Assembly: GCA_900208305.1 (NCBI GenBank)
Contig: OAPG01000022.1
Location: 310,001 to 374,000 of the forward strand
Direction of reading: 5' to 3'
DNA from: Melanopsichium pennsylvanicum
Lineage: Eukaryota; Basidiomycota; Ustilaginomycetes; Ustilaginales
Length of the DNA stretch: 64,000 nucleotides
In this document: in pieces, positions 40,601-50,701 of the stretch
Numbering within the stretch: the stretch's first letter is position 1
Layout of the letters: the number at the start of each line of letters is the position of its first letter
Position numbers and translations under genes: made by a program
The notes under the pieces: generated by a model
What the model was told of the DNA's origin: nothing
Databases searched by the model: none
What the model saw: only the letters and a program-made list of their open reading frames with translations

Positions 40601-43600
40601 CCTTGACGTTCTGTTCAGCTCCATCCCCGGACTTCAGGATGTCATGATTACATCTGAACCATCGCAAGCCCAAGACACTCCTGTGCCGCTATCCCTCGCT
40701 TCCTCTACTGTTCCGATGCAAGCTGCTCCGGCACGCTCCGGACATGGTGACGCAGCCGCCGTGGCTCCGATCTCAGCCCACCCCTTCCATTCTGCCCTCG
40801 CCTCATTCACGCCTCGCGACGTTTCCGCAGCAACACCCTTTGGCGATCCAGCCTCCCTACCTGCATTCACGCCTAGTTCTCTCACCGAGAGCTCCCCAGC
40901 ATTTGGTAATCCGAACCACAAGACGCCGCGCACGCCCTATTCTCCTGTCGAAGATTACCGTGATGGCGCTACAATTGTCGAGTTTCACACAGCCGATGGC
41001 ATGGAGGACTCTGTCCAGGCCTATCGCGAGCGTGATGCGGCTATGGCTTCCGACGCGACCGGCCATGCTATACCTGGTCCCGGTCCCAAAGCTGACGCGT
41101 ATGTGAAAGAGGACCGACTTCGCTTAGCGGATGCGAGTTCAGCCACTTCAGCTGCAGCCAACGCAGCCATGGATGCAGATATTAGCAGTAGAAAGCGACC
41201 GGCCATTGTGCCGAACGCATTCCTTCCGCTTGCGCGTGGAGAGGTGAGAAAGCCGCTGCAGAGGCTCGCCGCGGGTGCCCGCACCAATCTTGGGCGAAAA
41301 TACGATCCATTGGGCAAGTTCTCGTCCAAGCCCAAGAATAGTACTGCTGTTACAACGGTCAACAGCATGGTACATGCGATAGAGCAGCGTGCCGACAAAG
41401 CGAGAGCTCCAGAACAAGGCAGGCTCGGACGCGCTCCACTCGCGACTCATCTTGGACTTGGGGCTGCAAGGCAGATACCATCGCGCCGCGGTCAAGCATT
41501 GCTGAATCTCAGAAGCAATAGGAATCACACCAAGGCATCACCTGGAGCGCTCCTGTCTAACAACAGGAGAGCTAGCGGCCAAAGAATGGTCGATGGACCC
41601 GTCACGCCGAGGTCAAGTGATGATATTGCCGTGCCTTGTGCGCTGAGCGCTTCGGATAGCGATACATCAAGCAGCGGCGAGGATGACAGCGATGATGCAC
41701 TGAGCGATACGGAAGGCGCCGTGGTGAAGATGTCTAACGAAGCTCAGGCGGGTATGAAGGGTCTTTCGAAAGATATCGTCACTTCGTATGTTCGAGGCGC
41801 ATGGAATGGCGAGTCGTCAATCGCAGCAGGCACCGTAAGCGAAGATGCGATGCTGCTAATGCAGTCGATCTCGATACCGTCGACTCAACGAAACACTGTA
41901 CCATGGTCGGCCAAAGCTTCACCTAGACCCATCATCCGACGCTGGATGCTGACTAGAACAGCCGAGTGGCTAGCACAGAATCCTCAATTTCGTGCCATCT
42001 ACAGCTCCTCCAGCTCCAGTGCGCCACAGCTTCACATCTCCGTGGGCGAAAAAGTCGAAGTGCTCGAAACTATGTATTCTGGACTCAACCTTGCCTATTC
42101 AACTCTACCGAAACCATCCACTGACAACTCCTCCGAGGCGTCTGTACGTCTTCCTACGTTGCAAGGCTTAGTCAAAACTATGGCCCACCCAGCTGCCGGA
42201 GTCGTCGAGGTTGCCGAGGTGCTTGAACCACCAAACGTCTCGATTGGCTGCCAAGGCTCGGTGGTCTCGACGCTGCCCTCAGCTCTTGCACTATGGGACA
42301 AGTCCAAGCTTTCCGCAGTGTCGGGACCAAAGCACATTGTAGCCAAAGTGCTTCTTACGCATGCATCTCCTGCTTGGCATTCCGAAATTGTGTCCTGGCT
42401 CGACCGTCTTCGGATCGCCTTCGAAAGCTACGGCTTGGGCACTCACACCGGTGGCCCGCAGTCCATCCTTGCGGTCGCGGATGGTTCCGAATCTCTTGCC
42501 CTCTCCTCTTATCTAGACCGGCTTTTCAGGGATGGTGAGACATGGCTAGACACGCTCCGAAGTATTTCCTCTCGAGTGCAGTTGGACCTGCTGCAGGGAA
42601 AGCATGTCGTAGTGTACACCTTGCAGCCGTCCAACAGCCCGAGTTGTAGAGCCACAGGATTTCACGGGTTGTTGCGACTTGAACGAGATCTAAGAGCGAT
42701 GCTAGCGGAGCAGGTGGGAGTGCTGGCGGAGCAGTTGGTGGTAAGGGTGGTTGATCCGAGTCTTGTGACAGAAGGTGGCAGTTTGGGCTTTGCTGGGATG
42801 GGAATGGGGGGAGTGAGGAGGTGGTGCCTTGGTGTGTATGAGAGCTGTGATAGATTGGTGCGGAGGCAGCCGACCAAAGTATTACATGGCAAAGAGGTTG
42901 GACCGATATCTGCGATCGTACAGTTCCCTGCTTTCTCCCTTTCGACCAACTCTGATGGAAAGAACCAAGGAAAGGTGAGTGCAACAAAGTTTTCGTTGAG
43001 CTGGCCGATGGAGGCTAGCACAGCAATAGACCAAGACGTGCTGCTACACGTATCCTATCGCATTTGCGATGCCGGAGTCAGCGATGCACCACAAGTACCA
43101 TCGGGAGGTGACGTTTTCGACGGCAACAGCCATACCGTTGGGCTGGGCAACTTTGAGCATATGTCACCCGCAGCATCAGAGAAATTGGTCTTGGTATCCG
43201 CTATCGACGATCGCGCTCAGGCAACCTCGGTCAACGTTCTGCGCCCCAAGGGCAACAACTCTATTGAGATGTGCGTAGAGACAGTATTTCGCTGGGCTGT
43301 AGTACAAGCGTCTCGTGCTCGCTTACGCTGGCGTCTGACTATCTCTTGTGCTGGGGTGGTGAGCCAGAGAGAGCTTGAAGCTTGGAGAAGGGTGGTGGAA
43401 GCGTATTTGGGCGGGGTGGGAGAAGGAGAAATGGTTATAGGCGAGGTAGCGTTGATGTGTGTGCGTCAGGACGAGAGTGGGGCTGTGTGTGTGGAGAAAG
43501 GAGCCAAGGTGAAAGCGAATGCTGAGTGGGCAAGAGTGAATGGGGAGAACAAGGCGAATGCGGGTGTGCTGTTGGATTCGAGCGATTTCAGCCAGATTTT

Positions 43601-44033
43601 CAAGTTCTGCTCTCCCCTGCCTCTAAGCTGGACTTTAGCTTTTGGCCATGCTGATCAAGATGAAACAGGGCAAGATGGTTTAGCTATGCCTATGGCATCG
43701 TCGATCCTGGTTCACCAGCCGAAGAAGGATGTTATCAGCAATTCGAAAAGCGCCGTACAGGGGTCGCACGTGCTAGCCGTCGACCTGCTCGCGATGTTTG
43801 GCAGACCTCAGACCTCAACGCAAGCGGATGGGAACGCGAAACAAGAGGACCCGAGGCAAGAGGCAAAGCGAGAACAAGAGGTACTAGATACGATACTCAA
43901 GAGTCTGCATCGATTGAGGTTGATAAGTGAAGAAAGATCTCAGTTGGGCGACAGGTACAGCGCGGATCCATGGGGGGTGGCAGTTGTCAATATGCTCAGC
44001 GATTCTTTTCAAGATGTTATTCTTGTAGATTAG
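37686..44033 (+). CDS. MED13: Mediator complex subunit 13 (kinase module)
   Basis: A 2115-residue nuclear protein with Med13 architecture. A Ser-rich leader precedes the conserved N-terminal domain (from about residue 118, FVKLGFRAQTVISWHRF). In the middle lies the family hallmark LLTDDDFDFFD near residue 888, then YDPLGKFSSKP. The C-terminal Piwi/MID-like region starts after about residue 1400 (KVEVLETMYSGLNLAYSTLP, LSSYLDRLFRDGETWLDTL) and runs to a terminal DVILVD. Med13 links the Cdk8/cyclin C module to core Mediator and represses or activates many RNA polymerase II promoters. The open frame begins with TTG at 37671; the first ATG in frame is at 37686, and another at 37776 remains possible because two out-of-frame ATGs lie just upstream. 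No intron is needed. Confidence 0.88.
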   Translation: MWNQASSSSAPLAGGAASSIPASSGSHHSNMVHNPGSFASHTRSSHNLNSPSAHRRVGSTLSSQHPSSSAAQTFTRPFANTAFPGTVSAPRSAVPPSSVSAPHKPIQHLPLLTNRTPTSFVKLGFRAQTVISWHRFSRNNAAAKETGQDPSPSTATTSAVASTFEELCREWDSGVQDAIASINKDRSRKQVPSHRPERVGLNVLMQTPLVYACSTRTLNRSSDQDSSDDLWLFCADFSTNDLAHEQASSTRDSEPRATTSAQSTGTGQATRAENTSDEATQQLAGDSQAKPTQSRSLHQLPHDLATAISRITPLATFTSGSYTLASTASGSIKGKQSALSTDDWRAHKYFKKSTKARMLDSMLRACPASQQHDSSKVHTRARLRFGEHIVFMPRRQNPSCVSMASSDAAWLSAPGNSMTSADGAEQSCFITELDVSLCSTAIVVRATSQKLAALPLADTRHLNTQPSSASPSSRATILLAPLRRQAELVGVIPASCVGEEYLAELRSTFATLTHGATDVAFSNDALFASGLAICSLPASDAASTEKQPRPQSQQPKDAVMEVFAEESAGESARDQAMHLSATPPWQCERPESQQPRSDLRQFVWPVCWSLVVPTRSEALFRGHIFGYPAWKDLQNVRSQPMTPIKELVSFTLRTLNDANESALAQSAAPYTPGEPDDASIPRHRVDRLPPTRPGTTPASITYPDFEFAVPAAGSATPSHSLPAAAHSVSGASPAKRELTSAEQVHGGNSTEAFGDELNWMQFLPQANETAAPVAAPATQSSPARQVSSAGLSTSQSLVRPSVAVSAAGDAKDAGRSWQLPAGNASAPPEMRGVTAPPTSHSLLLPHRHLQSHDPTPFQANETTTPLGFTQHSQAKRKAGESDIFGNLGLLTDDDFDFFDASTFGLEPENALQEPSASLQHLFNRRTSASSNNNGFAQPLGPPNMATSAVSQPAMPATAAIEDVAMGDIEQNSLDVLFSSIPGLQDVMITSEPSQAQDTPVPLSLASSTVPMQAAPARSGHGDAAAVAPISAHPFHSALASFTPRDVSAATPFGDPASLPAFTPSSLTESSPAFGNPNHKTPRTPYSPVEDYRDGATIVEFHTADGMEDSVQAYRERDAAMASDATGHAIPGPGPKADAYVKEDRLRLADASSATSAAANAAMDADISSRKRPAIVPNAFLPLARGEVRKPLQRLAAGARTNLGRKYDPLGKFSSKPKNSTAVTTVNSMVHAIEQRADKARAPEQGRLGRAPLATHLGLGAARQIPSRRGQALLNLRSNRNHTKASPGALLSNNRRASGQRMVDGPVTPRSSDDIAVPCALSASDSDTSSSGEDDSDDALSDTEGAVVKMSNEAQAGMKGLSKDIVTSYVRGAWNGESSIAAGTVSEDAMLLMQSISIPSTQRNTVPWSAKASPRPIIRRWMLTRTAEWLAQNPQFRAIYSSSSSSAPQLHISVGEKVEVLETMYSGLNLAYSTLPKPSTDNSSEASVRLPTLQGLVKTMAHPAAGVVEVAEVLEPPNVSIGCQGSVVSTLPSALALWDKSKLSAVSGPKHIVAKVLLTHASPAWHSEIVSWLDRLRIAFESYGLGTHTGGPQSILAVADGSESLALSSYLDRLFRDGETWLDTLRSISSRVQLDLLQGKHVVVYTLQPSNSPSCRATGFHGLLRLERDLRAMLAEQVGVLAEQLVVRVVDPSLVTEGGSLGFAGMGMGGVRRWCLGVYESCDRLVRRQPTKVLHGKEVGPISAIVQFPAFSLSTNSDGKNQGKVSATKFSLSWPMEASTAIDQDVLLHVSYRICDAGVSDAPQVPSGGDVFDGNSHTVGLGNFEHMSPAASEKLVLVSAIDDRAQATSVNVLRPKGNNSIEMCVETVFRWAVVQASRARLRWRLTISCAGVVSQRELEAWRRVVEAYLGGVGEGEMVIGEVALMCVRQDESGAVCVEKGAKVKANAEWARVNGENKANAGVLLDSSDFSQIFKFCSPLPLSWTLAFGHADQDETGQDGLAMPMASSILVHQPKKDVISNSKSAVQGSHVLAVDLLAMFGRPQTSTQADGNAKQEDPRQEAKREQEVLDTILKSLHRLRLISEERSQLGDRYSADPWGVAVVNMLSDSFQDVILVD

Positions 44034-45142
44034 TCTACTGATGTTTGATAGAATCGTCTACGTACATACTATAAAATTGTGAGTGATGAGCGCAATCAAG
44101 TCAAAGGAGAAGAAGTTGTAAAACTATTATCAAAGATGAATCAAGTTGATATAACTCAGTGGCGATTTTTTGAAATGTTAAACCGAGCAACGACATGGCA
44201 AAAAAGGGTGGAATCAAGTGGAAGGATTTGGACCGGAAGTTGCCGCATAGAGGAAAAGCATTCCGATCCGTCCCACAAAGTTCAGTATGAGAAGAATTGT
44301 ATTGAAAAATGGTCTAAATTACCCTGAATCTTTATTGGACCCTGTGATACAGTATTAATATTGTTCTATTTGCTTGTCGTCCCATCACCCATTATACATA
44401 ATATAATTGCTGCGGAAACCGTCACTAATCAAGTCTTGATTAACAAAAAAATAAAAATAAAAAAAACATCATAAAAAAAGAACGACTTTCCTCCACTTTC
44501 TGTGTTTGGCAGTCCGACACACCCCGATTTTTTTTTCTCGCTCAGCTCAGAGGTTGCCGCCCTGTACGACTGCAGATATTTGCTATCCGTCATTCATCAT
44601 CTCTAATCACTCAACTCAGCTAAACACTTGACACACATATCTGGGGTATACTCGTAATCATCTTTACGATCACTTAAATCAAGTTGTAGCTTTCACTCTG
44701 CACCACGGTCACTTGATCCAAACCACTTCTTCCGCTTCGACTATTTTGCAGGGCTGGTCCCTTCCTGTGCTATTCACCATCTTGCCCTCGCAGCACATCA
44801 ACCATTTCAGCGCCACACAACCAAACCGCCCTCAGAGCACATATCGCCAAGGTCAACTCACCTACACACACCTACACACATACCACAATCGTCACACACT
44901 TTCAGCCCCTTTCGTAGCAATACACGATTCTACTCGGTTGGGTATACTGGCAAGTCCCCACCACAAGTAGCTTCATTGATAAACTGGACGGCGCAATTAT
45001 CACGCCTTCCCAACTACATTTTCCACCTTTCCCTTTCAACTGATTGGTGTCCCTCCAACCTTTCCTCGGCCTCTTGGTCCTCCTTTTGCTGTCCTCACAC
45101 AGCCTCTTCTTTTCATAGGTTCGGCTCGGCGTCACGGCAGAT
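44034..45142. other. Intergenic between MED13 and the PPR-methyltransferase gene
   Basis: About 1.1 kb with no accepted gene. It is A/T-rich in the first half, with a TACAGTA heptamer at 44348-44354. The second half is a long C/T-rich leader of the kind seen before other genes here. Confidence 0.5.
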
Positions 45143-48100
45143 ATGCCCGTGACATCCGCCGCCAAACTCGCCTCTCACCTATGGAGGGGCGCTGCTCAGT
45201 CAGCTGCCAATGCGGCTCATAACTCGGCCAATACTTTCCGTGGCGCTTTTCAAGGTGCCTCTTCCGGCACCACCTCTTCTACCGGCTCCTCTACATCAGG
45301 TTGGGCCTCGGGTCTCAGCAGCGGTGGTTCCTCTGCCGGCGCTGGTGCTGGAGGTGCCAAGTTTCATGCCGGCCGAGGTGCTCACTTTTCCTATCAGCAC
45401 ACCGGCAGAGCTCTTTCGCAAGCAAGCGCTACAACCAACACCGATGCAAAAGACAAGAGCAACGACGACGACGACGAAATTCGAAGGCAGAAGGCATACA
45501 AGCTCAGATTGGATGGGCAGCAGTACGAAAAGAACATGCTTGCAGCTTCGGCTCATCTCACAACTTCGCATATGCAGGTGCGTTTCAGGAGTGCCTTTGC
45601 CGCAAAGCAAGCCGCCCCGCTTCTTGTGACTGACGCTGAACATGCTTCCACTGCTAGCACCGAACACGTCTCCGTGCACAGCGCGAATGCTTCGACCTCG
45701 GCTGCTCTCGAACCCGAGGCTGACACAATCCAAAGTGGCTCCAACACATCTGGGTTGAGCACACACGATGAACTCTACAGGAGCTTGAAATATGCCTCCA
45801 AGAGGAAGGATGCTGCTACAATTCGCAAAAGCATCAATGCCTTCAAAGCGCTTCCAAAGGAGCAGCAGACCACGGCTGGCTTTAACATGATCATGGAATC
45901 GTTGCTCTCCATCCGCAAGTATGGCCAACCAGTCCAAGAGATCACTGATACCTACAATGACATGATCCAGGCTGGCTTGTCTCCCAACAGTCGCACTTAC
46001 ACTGTGCTCGTTAAAGCACTTTGCCAGCGAGATGCAGAGACCAACCCAACCCCAGCTTCGCATGCTGCCGAGCCCACCAGCGACGCGAACCAGACTCCCT
46101 TCGACGGTGCTCATGAAAACAACTTTGATCAAGCCATCCAACTCATGGGAGTGGCACACAGCAGCCGAAACTGGTTCAGCGATCACCATGCCTACAACGC
46201 CGTTCTCTCCAGCTGTGCCCTGCGCGGCGATGTCGATCGCGCTTTGTCTGTTCTCGAACTCCTTGAACGGAGCCTATTCGCCAACACCGACGCTGTAACC
46301 TTCAAGCATCTTATTCGGACTTTTGTCACCGACCCAAACCTCAAGCCCGACGAGACCCAGCAGATGCAGGAGGCGCGAAAGCTTGCCGCTTGCAAGCAAG
46401 TGTTCGACGAGTTCCTCCTTGCGAGTCAAAACAGCGAGTGGAAGCACGAGCACGATGATCTTGTCTGGTCCAGTCTTCTCGACGCCCACTTTGCGCTCAA
46501 CGACGCAGAGGGGGCCGTCAAGCTTTTTGAAAGGATGCTCGATGGCGGCGAAAATGTTCCTGCGCTCCAGGTTTCCGTCATCTCGTCCATGATCAGAGGC
46601 TTCTTGAATATCGGTGACTCTGCGACTGCGCTGCACTGGTTTGCAAAGGTCAGTCCACACGTGGACGAAACTGTTGGAGCTTTGTCGGTATTGCCTCTGC
46701 CCAACCCAAAGGTGACTGAGCAGCTTGTTGCAGCCCTTGCAAGTGCTGAGGAACAGTATCTGGAGCCTCTTTCACGAGTGTTTGACGTTTACCTCACCCA
46801 ACGCGCCAATAAAGCTCGAGATGCGTCGCTCTCCACTCTGGCTCTTGTGATCGATGCTAACATCGCCAGCGCCCAGCGCCTCCTCTCTGCCAGTGCAGTA
46901 GAGGAAGCCAGCGCCCCGCTCGACCGTGCACTTCGCGCCACGGCTGCATTCTTCATCCAAGAAGCCACCCGTTTTCACCAGCTGGACCCTTTGAATAATG
47001 TCGAACAGACCTGCAAAGCTGTGCACGCCATCTTCAATCTCACCGACGCTCTCCTAACTGCTGAACGTGCTGCAGACGCAGGTTCCGCTCTCACCTATGC
47101 AGGACTCTTCCTCGAGAAAGCCGACCTCAAAGCTCCACCCTTTGAGACATTTGCACCACAGCTCGAGCAACTTGCTTCTCGATTCATGACCACCAACTCA
47201 AACGATGTCAACGCCGACCTTGCTCCTGTCCACCTCTTTGCTTCTGCCGAATTCGTCGCGCCTGTCCTACGCGCTGCGGATCTGCTCGATGAATATGTGG
47301 CTACCAACCTTGCAAAGCTCTACCGACACGTACGAAACAAAGCGCCAGATGCGATCCGCAGTCTGCCGCTCTCGACCGACGCTTGGGTCATGATACTGGA
47401 AGCGTTCTGCTTTGAAGAGCAAAACGTAAGGAGTCTGAACCTGGAGGCATTCAAGGCCGAGGGTATTCCAATTGTTCTGCACGACCTCGCCGAACTACCC
47501 GCGGCTGCTGGCGAGAGCGTCGAGGGCAGTGCGGTGCGCCCTCACGTGAATACAAGGAAAGCCGTCGAGGTCACTGTTGCCAGGTATGGTGAGGACGCGC
47601 TCTCGTTGCTTCCCGAATGGGTAATTCAGAACATGCCTGCTGCCATGGAAGGAGTTACATCTGTACAGGAGGAGGACCGAAGTGAAGCCGGCTCAGCTTC
47701 GCAGGTTTCCGCTTCGACTCCCGCCACCACGCCCCCTCAGCAGCGCTCGCCACTTGACCGACAGGATCTCCCCGCACCGACTCTTTCCACTGGATCCACT
47801 TGGCCTTCTTTCAACTTTGCTCCCGTTCAGGTTATCGATACCGACTTTGGTCAGACTTTTTCCATCGTCGCTCGTCCTTCTGGACAGACTGATGCACCTC
47901 GGATGTACAGCAACGTGATCGAGCAGATGAAGGTGGGCAATTTCGCCCATCCTGAAGGTCTCGCTGTGCTCATCGGTGCTTTCGGTCGTCTTGGGAATGT
48001 CGAACGTGTCGAGGAACTGTACGCTATGGCTCAGCACGTGCTCCATGCCCTTGTTGGGGACCTCACTTGGCAATCCAGTGCGTGGTTTGTCGTGGAAGAC

Positions 48101-50701
48101 GCCATGATTCAAGCTCTCTCTCACGCTGGTCGACCAGAGGCCGCCACCATTCACCGCCACCGCATCATTGCTGCTGGAGGCAGCCCCACCTCCACTTCGT
48201 ACGCTGCTCTGATCGCCACCATTCGAGACACGACCGACGACGCCTCGGTCGCCCAAAAACTGTTCGACGAAGCTCAACGTTTCGGAGTGCGACCCACTGC
48301 TTACCTCTTCAATACTGTGATTTCAAAATTGTCTCGCGCACGCAAAGCCGAGCGAGCGTTGCAGTTGTTCGACGAGATGACGATGAATCTTCGCATCAAG
48401 CCCACTTCGGTGACGTATGGCGCCGTGATCAACGCATGCACTCGTATCGGCGACGAACAGCGAGCAGTGCAGATGTTTGAACGCATGGAACGAGATCCTG
48501 ACTTCAGGCCTCGCGTGCCGCCGTACAATACCATGATGCAATTCTTCATTCAGTCAGTCCCTGACAGGGAGAAGGCGCTCGTTTATTATAGGAAGATGTG
48601 CGCTGCCAAGGTGGAGCCCAGCGCTCACACTTACAAGCTTTTGTTGGATCTGTATGGAGCGATTGAACCGGTGCAGCCCCAGGAGATGGAAAAGGTGTTT
48701 GACGAGCTGGCAGCCAATAGCAGCGTGAGCATCCAAGGTACTCACTGGGCATCTTTGATCCACTGCTACGGATGCATGCTGGGCGATGTGGAGAGGGCGA
48801 TTGCGACTTTCGACTCGATCGCAGGACACACTTTGAACAGGAGCAGGAAGAATGCCAGTGGGTTGCCGGACGCAGTGTCTTTCGAGGCTCTTCTTGCTGT
48901 CTTTGTTGCACACAACAGGACGGATCTCATTCGCCCGCATCTGGACAGAATGGAGCAAGCCGGTGTTCACATGACTGCTTACGTCGCCAATCTTTTGATC
49001 AGAGGATTTTCGATGGAGGAGGGCGCTGCGGGTCTCAACCAAGCCCGTGCGCTGTTTGAGAGCATGTGTGAGCCTGCTGCTGGCGTTGCTGCTGCGGGAA
49101 ACCACCCTCCTCGTGCTCACGGCGCCGGTGCACCTAATCCGACCGATGCCGATGCCACTGCTGCTGCCTTGACTTCGCCTTCGCCTTCGCCTAGCGCTTC
49201 TCCCTCGTCCGCTACCGGCACCGAAAATGCCTTTGGCTCTGTCCAACGCGAACCTTCGACATATGAAGCCATGATCCGAGCCGAGCTCAAACACGGAAAC
49301 GTCGATCGTGCACGAGCCCTCATTGACCGCATGGAAGCTCGCGCTTTTCCTCCTGCGCTCATCATTCATGCCCGTGCACTCGTCTCGAATAGCTCCGCCC
49401 ACGCCAACGCTAAGGATCAGGAGGCTGTCCTCGCACAGTTGGGAAGACTGAGTTTTGGTCAGGTGTCTCCTCGACTCTCGCATGCTGGCCTGTACAGCGC
49501 TCCTCTTGCGCAATCTGTTGCTCATAAGGGCAATGACTCAGTGTCGGTTCGCCATGCTTCGACCATGGCTGGAAGCGGTGCAGCAGCTCCTGCTCCTGGC
49601 CCACCCAAACCCAACAGTCCTTTCACCATCTTTGACCGTGCGACCAAGACGCTTCAGAAGGATCGGGGTGCGCTCAAACCCTCGATTGTGGCTCAGGAAA
49701 AGGGGCATGCTTTCGATGCGGATTCGACGCGCGGCCAAGCTTCGAGACAGACTGATTACGTTCGACGAGCCATTGCTGAATCTCTGGCAGACCGAGTTCA
49801 AGATATCAAGCGCGATTTCTCGACGATTGTCGAACTCGGCGCAGGTCCGGGATTTTTGCGTCACTATCTTGAACCAGAAGGTAGTGGAGTGAAGAAGATC
49901 ATCATGTGCGATACTTCGTCGGCTTTGTTGCATCGTGATCAACACTTGGACAAGGAGTTCAAATTCGAAGTGGAGCGGAGGGTGATTGACGAAGAGGCAT
50001 TGCCGTTTGAAGAGGGATCTTTGGACTGCGTTGTGGTCTCTGGTGGTTTGCATTGGACGAATGATTTGCCGGGTGTTCTGATACAGATTAGGAGGGCGCT
50101 CAAGCCGGATGGGGTGTTTATCGCCGCATTATGTGGAGGAGACACGTTGTTCGAGTTGAGGACGAGTGTTCAGTTGGCAGAACAGGAGAGGGAAGGAGGA
50201 ATTTCGCCGAGGATCAGTCCTATGGCGGATACGAGGGATATGGCGAGTTTGCTATCCAGGGCAGGATTCACGATTCCGACGGTGGATGTGGATGAAGTGA
50301 GCGTTGGGTATCCGAGCATGTACGAGTTAATGCACGATTTGAGGGATATGGGGGAGAGCAATGCTGTAATTAACAGGAGGGTTATGCTGAGAAGGGATAC
50401 CATGCTGGCTGCTGGAGCGATCTATGAGGCTCTGCATGGGAACGAACAAAGCAAAGCAGGAGAAAGTGAAGGAGGGGTACCAGCGACATTCCAACTTATC
50501 TTTTTGATCGGATGGTCTCCAGCACCAACACAACCCAAGCCGCTAAAGAGGGGAAGTGCCAAATCGAGGATGAAGGAGGTATTGTCAGGACAAGATGGAG
50601 ATGTGCAGAGTCAAGCAGAGAAGGAGATGAAGGAAAACGAAATGAGGCAGGCTTGGATGACGAATATGAAGGAGACAACTCCGAGCAAAAACAACAAATA
50701 G
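45143..50701 (+). CDS. Pentatricopeptide-repeat protein fused to an NDUFAF5-type methyltransferase
   Basis: A single 1852-residue frame with two units. Residues 1-45 are Ala/Ser/Arg-rich and almost free of acidic residues, as in a mitochondrial presequence. About 230-1415 contain helical PPR repeats, e.g. YNDMIQAGLSPNSRTYTVLVKAL, ALQLFDEMTMNLRIKPTSVTYGAVINACTR and YRKMCAAKVEPSAHTYKLLLDLYG; such proteins bind organellar RNA. About 1485-1790 form a SAM-dependent methyltransferase with motif I VELGAGPGF (Val1563), GGLHWTNDLPG and the NDUFAF5-specific ADTRDMASLLSRAGF plus YELMHDLRDMGE; NDUFAF5 modifies an arginine in a complex I subunit during assembly. Between the units, residues 1432-1474 look like a second presequence ending RHAST. 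Both halves point to mitochondria. A fused protein, a cleaved polyprotein, or two transcripts sharing an open frame remain possible. Confidence 0.85.
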   Translation: MPVTSAAKLASHLWRGAAQSAANAAHNSANTFRGAFQGASSGTTSSTGSSTSGWASGLSSGGSSAGAGAGGAKFHAGRGAHFSYQHTGRALSQASATTNTDAKDKSNDDDDEIRRQKAYKLRLDGQQYEKNMLAASAHLTTSHMQVRFRSAFAAKQAAPLLVTDAEHASTASTEHVSVHSANASTSAALEPEADTIQSGSNTSGLSTHDELYRSLKYASKRKDAATIRKSINAFKALPKEQQTTAGFNMIMESLLSIRKYGQPVQEITDTYNDMIQAGLSPNSRTYTVLVKALCQRDAETNPTPASHAAEPTSDANQTPFDGAHENNFDQAIQLMGVAHSSRNWFSDHHAYNAVLSSCALRGDVDRALSVLELLERSLFANTDAVTFKHLIRTFVTDPNLKPDETQQMQEARKLAACKQVFDEFLLASQNSEWKHEHDDLVWSSLLDAHFALNDAEGAVKLFERMLDGGENVPALQVSVISSMIRGFLNIGDSATALHWFAKVSPHVDETVGALSVLPLPNPKVTEQLVAALASAEEQYLEPLSRVFDVYLTQRANKARDASLSTLALVIDANIASAQRLLSASAVEEASAPLDRALRATAAFFIQEATRFHQLDPLNNVEQTCKAVHAIFNLTDALLTAERAADAGSALTYAGLFLEKADLKAPPFETFAPQLEQLASRFMTTNSNDVNADLAPVHLFASAEFVAPVLRAADLLDEYVATNLAKLYRHVRNKAPDAIRSLPLSTDAWVMILEAFCFEEQNVRSLNLEAFKAEGIPIVLHDLAELPAAAGESVEGSAVRPHVNTRKAVEVTVARYGEDALSLLPEWVIQNMPAAMEGVTSVQEEDRSEAGSASQVSASTPATTPPQQRSPLDRQDLPAPTLSTGSTWPSFNFAPVQVIDTDFGQTFSIVARPSGQTDAPRMYSNVIEQMKVGNFAHPEGLAVLIGAFGRLGNVERVEELYAMAQHVLHALVGDLTWQSSAWFVVEDAMIQALSHAGRPEAATIHRHRIIAAGGSPTSTSYAALIATIRDTTDDASVAQKLFDEAQRFGVRPTAYLFNTVISKLSRARKAERALQLFDEMTMNLRIKPTSVTYGAVINACTRIGDEQRAVQMFERMERDPDFRPRVPPYNTMMQFFIQSVPDREKALVYYRKMCAAKVEPSAHTYKLLLDLYGAIEPVQPQEMEKVFDELAANSSVSIQGTHWASLIHCYGCMLGDVERAIATFDSIAGHTLNRSRKNASGLPDAVSFEALLAVFVAHNRTDLIRPHLDRMEQAGVHMTAYVANLLIRGFSMEEGAAGLNQARALFESMCEPAAGVAAAGNHPPRAHGAGAPNPTDADATAAALTSPSPSPSASPSSATGTENAFGSVQREPSTYEAMIRAELKHGNVDRARALIDRMEARAFPPALIIHARALVSNSSAHANAKDQEAVLAQLGRLSFGQVSPRLSHAGLYSAPLAQSVAHKGNDSVSVRHASTMAGSGAAAPAPGPPKPNSPFTIFDRATKTLQKDRGALKPSIVAQEKGHAFDADSTRGQASRQTDYVRRAIAESLADRVQDIKRDFSTIVELGAGPGFLRHYLEPEGSGVKKIIMCDTSSALLHRDQHLDKEFKFEVERRVIDEEALPFEEGSLDCVVVSGGLHWTNDLPGVLIQIRRALKPDGVFIAALCGGDTLFELRTSVQLAEQEREGGISPRISPMADTRDMASLLSRAGFTIPTVDVDEVSVGYPSMYELMHDLRDMGESNAVINRRVMLRRDTMLAAGAIYEALHGNEQSKAGESEGGVPATFQLIFLIGWSPAPTQPKPLKRGSAKSRMKEVLSGQDGDVQSQAEKEMKENEMRQAWMTNMKETTPSKNNK

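Noticed and set aside
48554..49525. Open frame of 323 codons antisense to the PPR gene (and a 297-codon one at 45296-46189)
   Set aside because: Both are shadows of a clearly conserved PPR coding sequence on the plus strand.
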